In this document: positions 34,872-46,303 of the stretch, piece by piece
Numbering within the stretch: the first letter of the stretch is position 1
Layout: each line of letters begins with the position of its first letter
Source: Tolypocladium sp. Sup5 PDA-1
Taxonomy: Eukaryota > Ascomycota > Sordariomycetes > Hypocreales > Ophiocordycipitaceae
Length of the DNA: 64,000 bases
NCBI GenBank assembly: GCA_000750105.3
Contig: JPHH03000009.1
Location: 310,001-374,000, forward strand
Direction of reading: 5' to 3'
Program-made: the position numbers and the translations under genes
Notes under the pieces: generated by a model
Seen by the model: the letters and a program-made list of their open reading frames with translations, nothing else
Told to the model about the DNA's origin: nothing
The model's database searches: none

Positions 34872-37800
34872 CTAGCGGCGCTTCATAGCGTGCATCGTGT
34901 CGTAATCCCAAGATCGCTTAAGGCCCCCTTCATACACGCTCGCCACCGACTCCTGCCACATGGCCGGCGTGATGAAGTTTGGCATCGGTGCAGGGGCCGA
35001 GTACTGCTGCGCCGGCATCTGCTGCGAGCTAGCCGCCAACGACGAGCTCACGCCTTGGTAATCCTGCATCGTCGAAACATCGGAGGCACCCGAGGAGGAT
35101 GGAGCAACGTTCAAAGAATGGGCCTGGGCCTGGGTGGCGGACGTCGGCTCCTGGGCTGGAGTGCCAAACGAGTTGTTCCACTGTCTGTCGTCATGTCAGC
35201 TTCGAAAGGCGGGTTGTTGAGACACTGTAGACGGATATACGTACTCAAAAATGCGTGCCGGATTCCACGAAGGCTGGTTGCTCGGCATGGCCATACTCTG
35301 CTGCATATCCGGTCCATGGCCGTCTTGTGGCATCATAACGAGCGACTGTACAGCTGGCGAGTCACTTTTGCTGTCCCCTGGACCCGTGGATATTGGAGGT
35401 GAGATGGGGTGGCTTATGTAACTGACTGTTTGGGCATGCGGAGTATGCAGGTGCTGGTCCATGGGACCTGTTCGGTCCATGGCCGGCCGGTACCCTTGCG
35501 TTCCTCGAGGAGGGCTGGAGTGGCTCGAAGAATGCGGGCTTCCGTAAGGAAACGACGGCTTGAGCACAAACGGCCTCCTGACATCGGCCGAGAAAGCTTC
35601 CCGTACGGCGTCGATTTGCTTCTGCAGCTCTGGCATCGGCCACGCCTCCATGACCTTCTCCATCAACCTCATGTGGCGAGTAAAGTACTCACGTGCGTCC
35701 GTATTGAGCTCGGGGTCCGGCGACACTATGGCCACCTATGGACTGCATTAGCACGGCGAAAACGGCTTGACAGTGCGACGGGCGTGTAACTTACGAGATG
35801 GAGCACAATGCAGGACAGTCCGGCGTAGACTGTAAAGCTGAACCCGCGCTGCATGCTTTGCATTCCAGTGAGACCATACGACTGCACGATACCCTCCTGA
35901 AGACGGCACAGAGCTCTGGCCGAGTTGTAGCAGATCAACATGTGATGCTTCCACCGCGACTCGTTTGCGCTTGGGTCAAGGAATGACAACACTGGTCGGT
36001 GGTACAGGATGAGCGTGAGATAGTAGTACGAGTGCAGGTTTCCCAGGAACGAGGACGGTAGCAGCGGAGCCGAGTTGTCGGGAGGGAAGCTAATGGCCAT
36101 GTCTGCCGGCAACTCAGTCAAGAACGAGCTGATGTTCTGGCTGAGCTGCTGGAATTCTGGATCCATGCCCCAGTCCTTCTTCCTCCTGATCCTCGCGTAG
36201 ACGTTGCTCATTTTGCCGATATTGCGAACCAGTCGAGCAAAGTAGGTGAAATTTCGCGACACGAGGTATTCGCTGTCGTCGCCACCTGCGATTGGCCTGG
36301 GGACGCTGAAATCTACAGATTCGAGGTCGACAGACAGGTCGTGGCGTCCTTTGCTAGTAATCAGTCATACTGTAGGTAGAGAAGGCGAGGGCTTATGAGT
36401 ACCGACCTTGGGGGGTGCCAACCATGACTTCGCAGACGAACACCGTTTGCCAAAGGCGTGTCCGAAGCTGGCAATCGGCGGGACTGGATTCGCAGGCACG
36501 GCCGGCTTGATGGTCGTCGTAGTGCTCATCCAGCCCCAAGTCCTTGCCCATCTGGACGCATTGCACGACCGTCATCCAAGAGCGGTAGTAATACCCGCGC
36601 TTCGGTGCCGCCTCTCGAGCCTTGAGGATCATCAACAGAGCCTGGAGCGTGCTCAAGCGGGGAATATCCATGAAGGAGTCAGCGTGCCCTGTGCCGAGGT
36701 CAGTCAAACACCCATCAGTTGGAAAAACATCTTGCACATACTAGAAGCAAGGGCCAGCCACTGCTGCCCCTGGGCGGGATCTTCGGCTAAACGGCCTCCG
36801 ATGGCGAACAGTGCTTCGAGGATTAGGGGCGAAATCGTCTCTCGGGCTGTTTGCCACTGGTGATAGAACTGTGACCTGTCAAGAACAGGCACATACGGGT
36901 GCACGTGGGTGAAGTAGAGATCGAAGTAATGCAGTGCCGAGGCTTCATCCGGCATCAACTCTGGGGGGATTCGAATCTTGTGGCCCGGACCCGCGGCAAT
37001 GGGAGGCAGAACGCCGCCAAAGTCGTCGTCGTCTTCGACGGCTGGCTGCTCTTCTCGCCGAAAGGATGCTTTATTCCGCAGGTAAGGCGCTGTTCAGGTC
37101 CAGTCAGTCACGTGCATCAGCAACATAGCAGTTGATCAAGGCCGCAGGTAGCTTACCTGTTCCCAGCTCGTTCACTTTCAACGTTCCCAGGAGATCGGCG
37201 AGATCCTGCTGTTGATAGGAGTCTGTGGAATATGCCTCAGGGGACGAGTCTGGCCGCGACCCCTGCTGTAGGGGCGGAGTGGGAAACGCGTTTTGAGATG
37301 AGTACTGCTGGTCCATGACAGAGACGGAAGGCGGTGCAACGGTGGTGTAGTGCATGTTGTGTTGCGAATGTGAGGCGTCGAACGGCATGGGTTGGAAAGC
37401 GGACTGGTCGGAGTCCTGGTATGCGCCTTGAGACGCGTATACGCCCGGCTCGGACTTGAAGTGACCCTGGGCGCCTTGTGATGCGTATACGTCCGGCTCG
37501 GACTTGAAGTGACCCTGGGCGACTTGGGGCTGCATGGACATTTGCTCGAACTGCCCAGTGGCATTCAGCATGGGCTCGTAAGTCGTCGAGTCGGTAGAGC
37601 CGTCGTAGCCATTCGGCCGCACGCAGTGGAGTTTGAGCCTGATGCAGGCCGAGCATGGCCAAGTATTGGTGGTGGCAGCATCGCACTTGATCTTTCTTCT
37701 CCGGCAGCCCTCGCAGGCCCTCATCACTGAAGGGGAACTTGTCAGCACGCAAGAAGCTCTATAATACCAGGTTGAAGCGACGCACCTTTCAACCGCTTGT

Positions 37801-38035
37801 GGCGGTTATGCTCATCCACGAAAACATAGTCTGGGACGACAAGGGTTAGAAGAGGGTTCCGTCGGCACGAAGGCGAGCAAGTCGCAGGCGGGACGGGATG
37901 CAATGCGCGCTCACTCTTCTGCGTCTCCCTCTGCGGATACTGCTGCGGCGCAAAGGAAAAGGAGCTCATTTGGGCGTTTTGGGAGGTTTGCGCGTCCTGC
38001 GGCAGGATGCGGCGCGCGGAGGGATCGTTGGACAT
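34872..38035 (-). CDS. Zn(II)2Cys6 fungal transcription factor with fungal_trans domain
   Basis: Eight exons: 38035-37915, 37830-37786, 37726-37157, 37089-36742, 36688-36407, 36348-35795, 35735-35245 and 35184-34872; 907 residues, all junctions in phase. The binuclear zinc cluster (residues 60-90) reads CEGCRRRKIKC then DAATTNTWP, CSAC, IRLKLHC, i.e. C-x2-C-x6-C-x9-C-x2-C-x6-C; the nine-residue loop is longer than usual. Residues about 91-245 are Gln/Ser-rich, with a tandem 16-residue repeat. The fungal_trans domain (about 290-600) includes YFTHVHPYVPVLDRSQF, GYYYRSWMTVVQCVQMGKDLGL and RLWQTVFVCEVMVGTPQGR. The C-terminal 200 residues are Pro/Ser/Gln-rich, a probable activation region. It sits alone between 2.8 and 6.4 kb of non-coding DNA. 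Target genes cannot be inferred; I do not assign a named orthologue. Confidence 0.92.
37423..37518 (-). repeat. 48-bp coding tandem duplication in the Zn2Cys6 gene
   Basis: 37423-37470 and 37471-37518 are two 48-bp copies with three mismatches. They encode two adjacent 16-residue units containing GHFKSEP and VYASQGA. Confidence 0.92.
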
Positions 38036-41000
38036 TGCGACGACGAGGGATTCGCGCGGGTGGCGGGAGCGAGAGAAGCGGCCCGGTCAGATGCCAAAGC
38101 CTCGGGGGGTGGAACGGGGTCGGGGGCCGCGGGCAGTCGACATGAAGCCGATGCAATGGGCGTCCGGCCTCTCGGGAAACAGTCAAGGAGGATGTGAAGG
38201 CGAGCGAGCGACGGCGATGGACGGGCGAAGAGCAGTCGTGGCGTTCGACGGCGGTGGAGGCGGGGAGCTTTAACGGACGTGTGTGTAAGTACCTTGGCTC
38301 ACGGCAGACGGCGCGCGGCACTGCACTGGACAGGGATGGGCCACTTGGGAGGGCTCCGTACAGGCGCAATGCTCCAGCTGCCCTCACTTCTGCACCGGGA
38401 GGGTCGACTTTTCCTGGATCCCGGGATCTGGCGTGGTTGGCTGCAGCGCGGCTTGGGGGGATTCCCACGGACGGTGACGGATTGGCGGATGGAGAGAGGT
38501 GAGGGGCTCGCTCACGTCCTGGGAAGACGACGTGGACGGGGCTTCTGGCTGGTGGGCGAGCGGGCCAGGGCTTATTATTAGTGCGGGTGTCTTGGGCGCC
38601 AGGGATGACGGCGAATGTGACGGCGAGATGAAAAGGCGACGGCACCTTGACGTCGTGGGGCTGGCGGTTTAGGTTGCTTTGGTGCCCTGATGAACGAGAT
38701 GGTGTGGTGCGTGGCGTCTGTGGACAGACGGCTGTTGGCAACCGACGATGGCAGGACGTGCTGGAGGGGAGGCCCCGAGAACGGGATTGGAGGGTTAATG
38801 ATGGTTAATATGCTGGACGTCGCGGCAGGCGACAGGGAATCAGACGGTCGGTTGGTTGGTCTGCGCAGCGCCGTGCCAAACCCTGGTGCGGTCTTGGTCG
38901 TGACAGGAGCGCAGATTGAAGGCCTGGAGGATGGATGGAGGTGGGATATGGCGGATGGATAACTCCGTCTGGCGGATGGATATGGATGGTGGATGGTGCT
39001 GTTGAAGGTTCCGAGGCTTGTGTGGGTGCACTGCGCTGGGCTGGCTCAGGTTAGGTGGTGGTCGTAGCGGCATCCAGCGCACTGTACTCCGTACGAGTAC
39101 GAGTAGGCGCAAAGTACGAAGTACCACCCGCTGTACCAGGCGGTGTTGCGCTGCAGGCTGACGAATAGTGGATCCGTGGAAGCGCTGTTATGGGGACCTG
39201 GAATGTGTTTAGGAGGCATGGAGGCAAGCAGGGTAGCTGCTCAGGTGGGGTTGCTGCCAGACGCCCCATATGGAACTGGATGTCATCCATGGATCGTTAA
39301 TGGGCCCGGTACCTGCCGCTGGTGTGGTGGGAGCAGAGCCAGGTCCGCTGTCTCGCTGCTTCGATGCTGCCGGGGATGCTGTCTTAGCAGATGATGCTAG
39401 CCGCGGCCAGTTCGGCGGTTTACCTGGCTGGCAGGCAAGCCACGGCGGCCGTTCGAGCCCTACCCAAGATTTCAATGGCACGGGCCTGGAGGTGTGCGCT
39501 GAATCGGATGCTACGTAAGGTACCCTGACGGCGTGTGCTCCAACAGTTCTGGAACAATGGTGTCTGCTGCCGAATCTTCCATCGCTCCCAGGGCTGCTTC
39601 TACCCCGTACTCACCGGATTTGGGCCCTGGTGGCTGGTGGGTGTAAACTCATGTTGGCTGCTGCAACAGGATACCACGCCCAGCTGCTGCTCGGCGCTAC
39701 TGTCCGTAGGAGCCCTGGTCTCTCGGACTTTGTTGGTAGGACACATACATACACGCGACGGTGATGACCTACTAGGTCGTACTCGTATGGAAGACGGCAG
39801 ACGCAGGGGCTGCGAGGGGCACAGGATGAGAGGAGAGGGGAGGATGATCAGCATTGGCGAAGCTGGACGGATAATGCGCGTGGTATAGCCATGCCCAAGT
39901 GCATCCGCTATAGGCTGAAACGGGGCGGCAACGGTGGTGTGCTGTCCCCAGTCCATGGATGGAGCAAGCGACGAGGGCCTTGAAAGAAGCGTCAGCAGGG
40001 GGTCCGACTTGGGGTTGGACATGGACAAACTCGGCCAAGCCCGTCATGGCACTGCGGATGTCGCGAGGTGTCGTGAGACGGCTGGTGTGGCGTCTGTCTC
40101 CTCGTTTTGGCCCGAATCTGCCACAGCGCCAGAAGGATGCAGGGCATAGCCTGGCGCAGGCCCAAATAGGCGTAGCCACTCTGGGCTCGTCGGCTTCATC
40201 TGTCTGCACGTGAAAGACGAGAGATGAGACGAGATGAGATGATTGCATACTCCGCACTTGGTCATTGTACATGCCTTGCCTGCAAGCACATGCCGCTTGG
40301 GGGTTCGGGATGGCACTGTCTGATGGCTCCGCCATGCCATGATTGCCCGGGGTTCCTTGGAACGCTTCTCGCGCGCAACAGTGCCAGGGCAGCGACCTAG
40401 AGAAAGCTTATCTGGCCCGCCGCCGTGATGCTGCACAACGACCAGCTCGCGAGTTCGCAGCGGCTGTGTCATCCGGTATATCCGTGTTATACCTAGGCAC
40501 GACTTATGTAGCACTGCTGCGGCAAGGGCCAGCTCCCAGCTCGCGTGCGGAGTAGGGGTGCGCGCCAGCAAGGGTTTCTGACCTGGGAGCAAGACAGGAA
40601 ATTGGTGCTGCTGAAAGGGCATGGGGATGTTCTCGCGTGGAGAGATCAAGCTTGCTCGAAAATCATCAGGCCAGAACGACTTTAGCAAGTACTCAGGTAC
40701 CTTGGCCTCTTGCCTGCAACGTCCCGCGCTTGCCCTCTAGGGACTCAGCGGGTGCTGCCTATTGGCTCCAGTGCGTGACAGGTGGAAGTAGCACAGGGGG
40801 TTGCCTCCCTCGTCTTCCTGGCTTGCTGCAACCTGTACGGACTACTCTACTTTGTACCTAGTGCTGCGTGTGAGAAGTTGCGGTCACCATAACCCTAACA
40901 TTGACGTGCATGCTTTCTTCCACCGCAACCTCCTGCGTCTCGCGATCACGGCCTGTATCGACCAGGGCGACGAGCTTCCTGGATAAGGTAACTATCGTGC

Positions 41001-44000
41001 CCCAGAGACATCACCCGGTTATCCATCGCTCGTGCGGCACAACACTCCGTTTCATTGGTGTCCCTTGCAGGACCGACCTGCTTGCGTATAAGCCACGAGC
41101 AGCAGTCTCTCAAGAGGACTCGATCCCACAACCACCATCGTCTCCTCTTTCTCCCCCGGGAGCGGCCGTGTCTCGCTATTGAGCACCTACCGCTTGCTCG
41201 CCAATGGACCCCGAGTCTGCATTAGCCTCACACCCATGTGGCCAAACCGCAGGATCGTCCAGTGACAGCACCTCCGACCACGTACTTCGTACCTGGCCCA
41301 AGACTTCGCGGACAGCTGGTGACAGTGTGGTGTGTCAACGTCCGGGGTGTGCCCATTTATGACGTGCGTGATACCATTGTGCAGCCCCAGTTCGGACGGC
41401 CCGCGGCCTGGGATGCTACCTCCGTTCGAAGTGCACCTTGCGCGGGACAACAGACAGCGGCGCGGGAGACGTATAAACGAACACGCATTTCCAGGTCCGG
41501 GGCAGACAATATCAAGGATATTTCTGGCCCTCCGGAGCCGAAATGGAAGTGAGAATCTCTCAACGTCCCATGCGGGGATCGCTTCATCACTGCCCCCCGG
41601 AGAATGACCGTCGATCTGGAACGACTGCTGACTTGTCACAACTGTGACTGGCCAGGCGGCGGGCACCAACGACAGGCTAAAGAGTGGAGGGCCTCGAAGC
41701 TTGCGGAGAAAGCGTTGTCGGCATCTTCTGACAGCGTCTTGGTCCCGATCTAGTAACACACACAGGTGTGCGGCTGGAGACGGTGTTCCCTAAGCTATAG
41801 CGACATGGGAGTCGCTGGGCAGCGCAACGACATTTATCTCTTGACGGGCAGCAGCTAAGCCGGAGGGACCGACGGCTACATCTGGGACAAAGGTATGCTC
41901 TGAATATTCGTGGTCTTGCCCCCAACCGCCAGGTGACGGTGCTGCATGGGCGTTGAACCGTTGCGAACTTACGACAAGAAACGAGTGCTGTTGTGCGACC
42001 ACCGTGCCAGCCACGAGTCGGCCAGCAGCTGGTGAGTGATCAATACGGAGTATGAAGTACCCGTACGGTGAACGAATACCTACCTTGCTTCTTGCCGCAC
42101 AGACGGGCCTTTTGACATCATTCATGATGGACACCACCGGAAAGGGCCAGCAAGGACTGGCCCTTGACAGGTCGCGGGGCTATTCCGGGAGCAGGGAGCA
42201 AGGCGCCAGTCATTCACGGACCTTGCACTTTGTGCCAACATTGCACCGAGTTCGTTGCTCTTCAAAATCCACCCGAAGGCTTGCCTGCACCCCTCGCTCG
42301 AGTTGCCATACTGTGCATAACACCCACGCTAGAACAGCTCACCGAGGCACAACCCACTCATCGCATGGAACTAACGTTGCCTTGCATCTTATTTCTATTA
42401 CTTGTAATAAACGACATTTATGCCCGTCTCCCAATATTCGAGGTGGCTGCGGTGCAAGTGCGGCGGTCAACTCGGACCACCTGCAGTTGGCCCCAAGAGT
42501 GAGTCGACTGGGGTTTCACGTGTCAATAGCTGCTCAGGAACCAAGTTTGGCGGTGACGAATGCGCTTATTGTCAGGGTCCAGAATTGCCGAGGCTCGGAT
42601 GCTTGACGTCCATTGCTAAGCCATCCCAAAGAGGCTGGTGGTGGTTTGGCTTGCTTCAACAAGTCCACCACGCTTGTCCATGGCACCTGTCTATCCTCCC
42701 GCTAATGCACTGGCGGTTTCACAGCTCCACAGGACACGACAGCCACGCCGCGCGCACACGGTGGTGGTTGTCGCAGTGCCTGTATCTGTCCGAATAAGTG
42801 CCCGGCGCTGAGACCGACAGAGAGGTTTCCAGCACTCGCCTAATACCCGGCGATCTGCGGAATCTTTGAACGACAAGCCTGGAGAATGCGCAAAGACAGA
42901 CAGGGATCAGGACTGGAGGACCAAACAAGTGGCTGGCGGCGGCTCATCCACGAATAGCCAGAGAATTAGCATCTGGAATCTCACTACGGATCCGTACGCA
43001 TTGTTCGACTGCACACAAGGTTGTCGTTTCTGGAGGCGCGACAGACGCGACTAGACGACAGCTGCTGATGACAGGATATCCCAGGAACCCCCCTTCGCGG
43101 CACTTGAGATCGTGCTCCTGCAGAACATTGGCGGCCATAAGCCGACCGATTCTGGGTTACGACGCAATGCAGCCTTGTATCCCCATTGAGCAAAGACTCC
43201 GAGCGTCTGTGGTTCGAAGCCGCACGAGACACGGCCCATCCCATTACGCCTGGGCTTCCAGACGGCTTCGGACGGTGTTCTACGCAGGGGTGGGAGTGAT
43301 GAAGCAGCCCAGAGCTTCTCCCGGGCTTCCAGAAGCACATTTTCTTCGGCCGACTTGGGCAGCGGACGCAGCTGTGGCATGCATCGGATGGCGCGAGCAC
43401 GGATACCTATAACCATGCCACCGGCGCCCCTTCGAGATATCAAGCAGCCGTCAACGTGCCTGTGCACTTCGTATTCAACATCTCGCGCTGCATACCACTC
43501 CCGTCGGTTGTGGACTCTCCTCCGCCAAAAACGGAGTTTTGCATCGCCAGCCGCACCGGGGCACAGCGCGGAGATCTGCTGAAGATCGTTGGCAGGGCCG
43601 AGCTTGCTTGGGGCATTGTGTCATGCGCATGGAGCGAACCCCTGAACGCTCAGCCACCAGGGCATTGTGGCGTGCAGCGACGACGCATCAACTCCATCCC
43701 GGTGCCAATCTACGAGTACGGAGTAGCAGCAGGTAGTTTGAGCCTCCAGGGCCAGTTGCCAGCCAAGCCAGCATACCTACCCGTCGGGTCGGCGCCGCCG
43801 CCCCCGGTGGTGTCGCGACAGAAGTGCCATGATAGCCGGCTGGGGGTGTTCCGGTGTGGGGATGAGGCATGACGACCCTGTCAGTGTTGAAGCACCTGCT
43901 ACCGAGTTATTCTCGGCGTCTACTCCGTATGCAGGGCTCACCTGGTTGGGACATTCAGCAACAAGTCGTGGCAAGTCGTGGCAAGTCGTGGCAAGTCGTG

Positions 44001-44406
44001 GCACTATCGTACAATTATGGCTGCACGAGCGCCTTTGCTTTGCCCGGCAGTTGTCGGTGATGTCGGCGTAGCGGAGCGTGGCCGTGGGTGGCGCTGTGAG
44101 CACTGTGCGGCGAGGACGGGCCGATGTTGCTCCTCTCCAGCGTCTCCACGATTCAGTCATTTGCCTCTTCTGACGGATCCCCACTGCCCAAGATGCTCCG
44201 TTACACCAACGTGCACACGCCGCCCGCGACATCGAGCGCCCAACATCCGACCTGAATCCTCCAAGACGTCGTTTCTGACTGTCGTCCTTGTCGCCTCATC
44301 CCCCGCTACCTCGCACACGCTCCTCCGTCGAACCCGCCACCCCTGGATTCGGCCCTCGCCAGACGTTTCTTTTTCTGCGCCGACATCGAGCCAACCGCAG
44401 TCGATC
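38036..44406. other. 6.4-kb gene-free region upstream of the Zn2Cys6 factor
   Basis: This is the longest non-coding run in the window, between two divergent starts (the factor at 38035 and cia2 at 44407). ORFs are short, overlapping and without domains. Base composition is close to that of the other intergenic DNA rather than AT-rich, so it does not look like degraded transposon. It carries four TACGGAGTA-type words (39085, 42044, 43717, 43921), an AGGTACCT palindrome (40695) and a 10-bp tandem repeat (43961-44000). A long regulatory region or unannotated non-coding transcript is possible. Confidence 0.5.
43961..44000. repeat. 10-bp tandem repeat, four copies
   Basis: Four consecutive copies of a GCAAGTCGTG unit (the first begins AC), about 400 bp upstream of the cia2 start. 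Confidence 0.92.
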
Positions 44407-45110
44407 ATGGCACCCGCGGCTTTGGACAACGCCAATCCCACCATCCTGAGCGCGTCGCAGCTGCCGACGCGTCAGAGAAAGGTTGCTCCCCGGAAAGGCC
44501 CGGACACAAAGTATGACGAATTCATCTTGTCGAGGCCGTCGTACCTGTCTCGCCCGTTTTGCGACGATCAGGTGGCTTGGCCCCGCGGCGATGTCGGAGT
44601 CGACGAGTTTGCGGCCGAGGCGATTGATGAGCAGGAGATTTACGGTATGGACATTGTGCCTGTTGTTGTTCATGCTTGTCCTTTGAGCGACAAGCCTACT
44701 CTGCGAGTCTAGTGGTGCTGACCTGCACAGACTTGATTTCTACCATGACGGACCCGGAACACCCGGTGTCTCTCGGCCAGCTATCCGTCATCAACCTCCC
44801 CGATATCCACATCACTCCCTCGCCGGCCCTCGGTGTGCCCGACTCCAACACAATTGTCCAGGTGTTGGTGGAAATCACGCCCACAATCACCCACTGCTCC
44901 CTTGCAACCGTCATCGGACTAGGTGTGAGGGTGCGCCTGGAGCAGGCCCTGCCGCCCAACTACCGCGTGCTCGTCAGCTGCAAAGAAAACAGCCACACGC
45001 AGGATGACCAGGTGAACAAGCAGCTCGGAGACAAGGAGCGGGTCGCCGCGGCACTGGAAAACGACGCGTTGAAAGGCGTCATTGACAAGATGCTAGAAAC
45101 GTGTGCCTGA
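44407..45110 (+). CDS. cia2: Cytosolic Fe-S cluster assembly factor Cia2 (MIP18 family)
   Basis: Two exons, 44407-44644 and 44731-45110 (GTATGG donor, GCTGAC branch, CACAG acceptor), 205 residues. The N-terminal 60 residues are a variable, basic/Pro-containing lead. The MIP18/DUF59 domain begins at EQEIYDLISTMTDPEHPVSLGQLSV, with the splice site inside it. It includes ITPTITHCSLATVIGLGVRVRL, which carries the conserved reactive Cys, and ends with DKERVAAALENDALKGVIDKMLETC. Family knowledge: Cia2 joins Cia1 and Mms19 in the CIA targeting complex that delivers 4Fe-4S clusters to cytosolic and nuclear apoproteins such as DNA polymerases and helicases. Start: ATG giving MAPAALDNANPTILSASQLP. The upstream region is the 6.4-kb gene-free stretch. 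Confidence 0.94.
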
Positions 45111-46303
45111 GCTGCGATGCTGGGGTTGCATGTCAGATGGGGACCTTGCAAAATCGTCGCTTGTGCGCACGGACTTGGCATCCACTTATTCTCCTCGACA
45201 CGAAGCATCTCCCGAGATGGAAGCCGTTGCTCAATTCTTACACAACGGGTATTTTGGCAGAGAAGCCGTGGAAGCCTTGGAAGGACCCAGCTGCAGGTTG
45301 ACATTGGCGGGAATGGTCGGGGCGTGTCGTTGGTCGGTTTAGGCGGCACTCGCAACGTTGTGCTCCAATCTGATCGGCATGCAACCAACACTTCCAACCG
45401 GGGGACAATTGCCCTTACCCAGTCAACCCAGCCCGCCGTCCCGGCCCACGGTGTACACGCTCACCGAGAACGTCCTCGTGTTGGCCCTACCGGCTCGGGC
45501 CGATTGAAAAGCTTGGACGAGAAGCCAACAGCGGCGGCATCTTGTGCCGTCTCGATCCCCTGGGTGCCTCGGGTGCGTGGCACTTCAACGGACCCAGGAG
45601 CAGGGGTCTGCCGGGAACCCACATGGAACCCCCGGCTGCCAAGGAAGAAGCATCAGTGACCCTTGCTGGAGAAGCGCCGCAACAGGCGACCCTTTGACGA
45701 TTGTGTCTGTGCCCATGAAACGTTTGGTCGGTTGGGTTCGTTCGATTCCCATGGACCGGCTCTTGGGAACGGAAGCCTCCGTCTCCCGCGCGGTGTGGGA
45801 AGCGAATTTGCCTGGAAAGCGGTGAGGGCTGAGGAGGCATCCGGCGGAAGGATTTCCCATGTGGCGCCGGGAGACTGGAATGGGCTGATTCAGGCGCCCG
45901 GTGGACCGGGGACCGGGCTTTGGATCCCGCAGACCAAGGCTTCGGGATGCGGGTGTGCGTGGGGAAGGCCTGGGCCGTGTTCGGAAGTAGGTGCTTTCCA
46001 TCCGGATGCTGTTCTTCGCTGTTGTAGGATTGGGAATGCCGGTTCTTGGTCGCGGCTGTTTCGATGGGTTGCCGAGAGTGTGGATGTTCCTTTGGACCTT
46101 TGAGCCGTCACGATCGGTCATGGAGCCTGAGTTAGCACTCAACAGTCTGATACTTTATCCTAGTTGAGCTACGTACCCTCGTTGCCTTACCATATATGTA
46201 TCGTCGTCAACAAGTGGCTCGTGAGCAGCTTGGCATTACCATGAAGACATTACTGCATCCGAGCTATTCAATATTATCCCTCTTAGATCCGCCATCATAC
46301 CCC
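45111..46303. other. 1.2-kb convergent intergenic region
   Basis: Between the cia2 stop and the GMC oxidoreductase stop. Open frames of 140-185 codons occur on both strands at 45117-46142, but none has a motif and they overlap, so I do not call a gene. 46150-46250 is AT-richer and probably holds the GMC 3' end. Confidence 0.45.

Noticed and set aside
42052..42606. 184-codon frame in the 6.4-kb gene-free region
   Set aside because: Composition is random-like, His/Ser/Arg-rich, without domain or good start context.
43165..43240. tRNA-like T-arm (TGTGG-TTCGAAG-CCGCA)
   Set aside because: No matching acceptor stem, D-arm or anticodon arm could be folded around it.
45117..46142. Overlapping 140-185-codon frames on both strands between cia2 and the GMC gene
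   Set aside because: No conserved motif, no consistent frame, no splice-linked partner.
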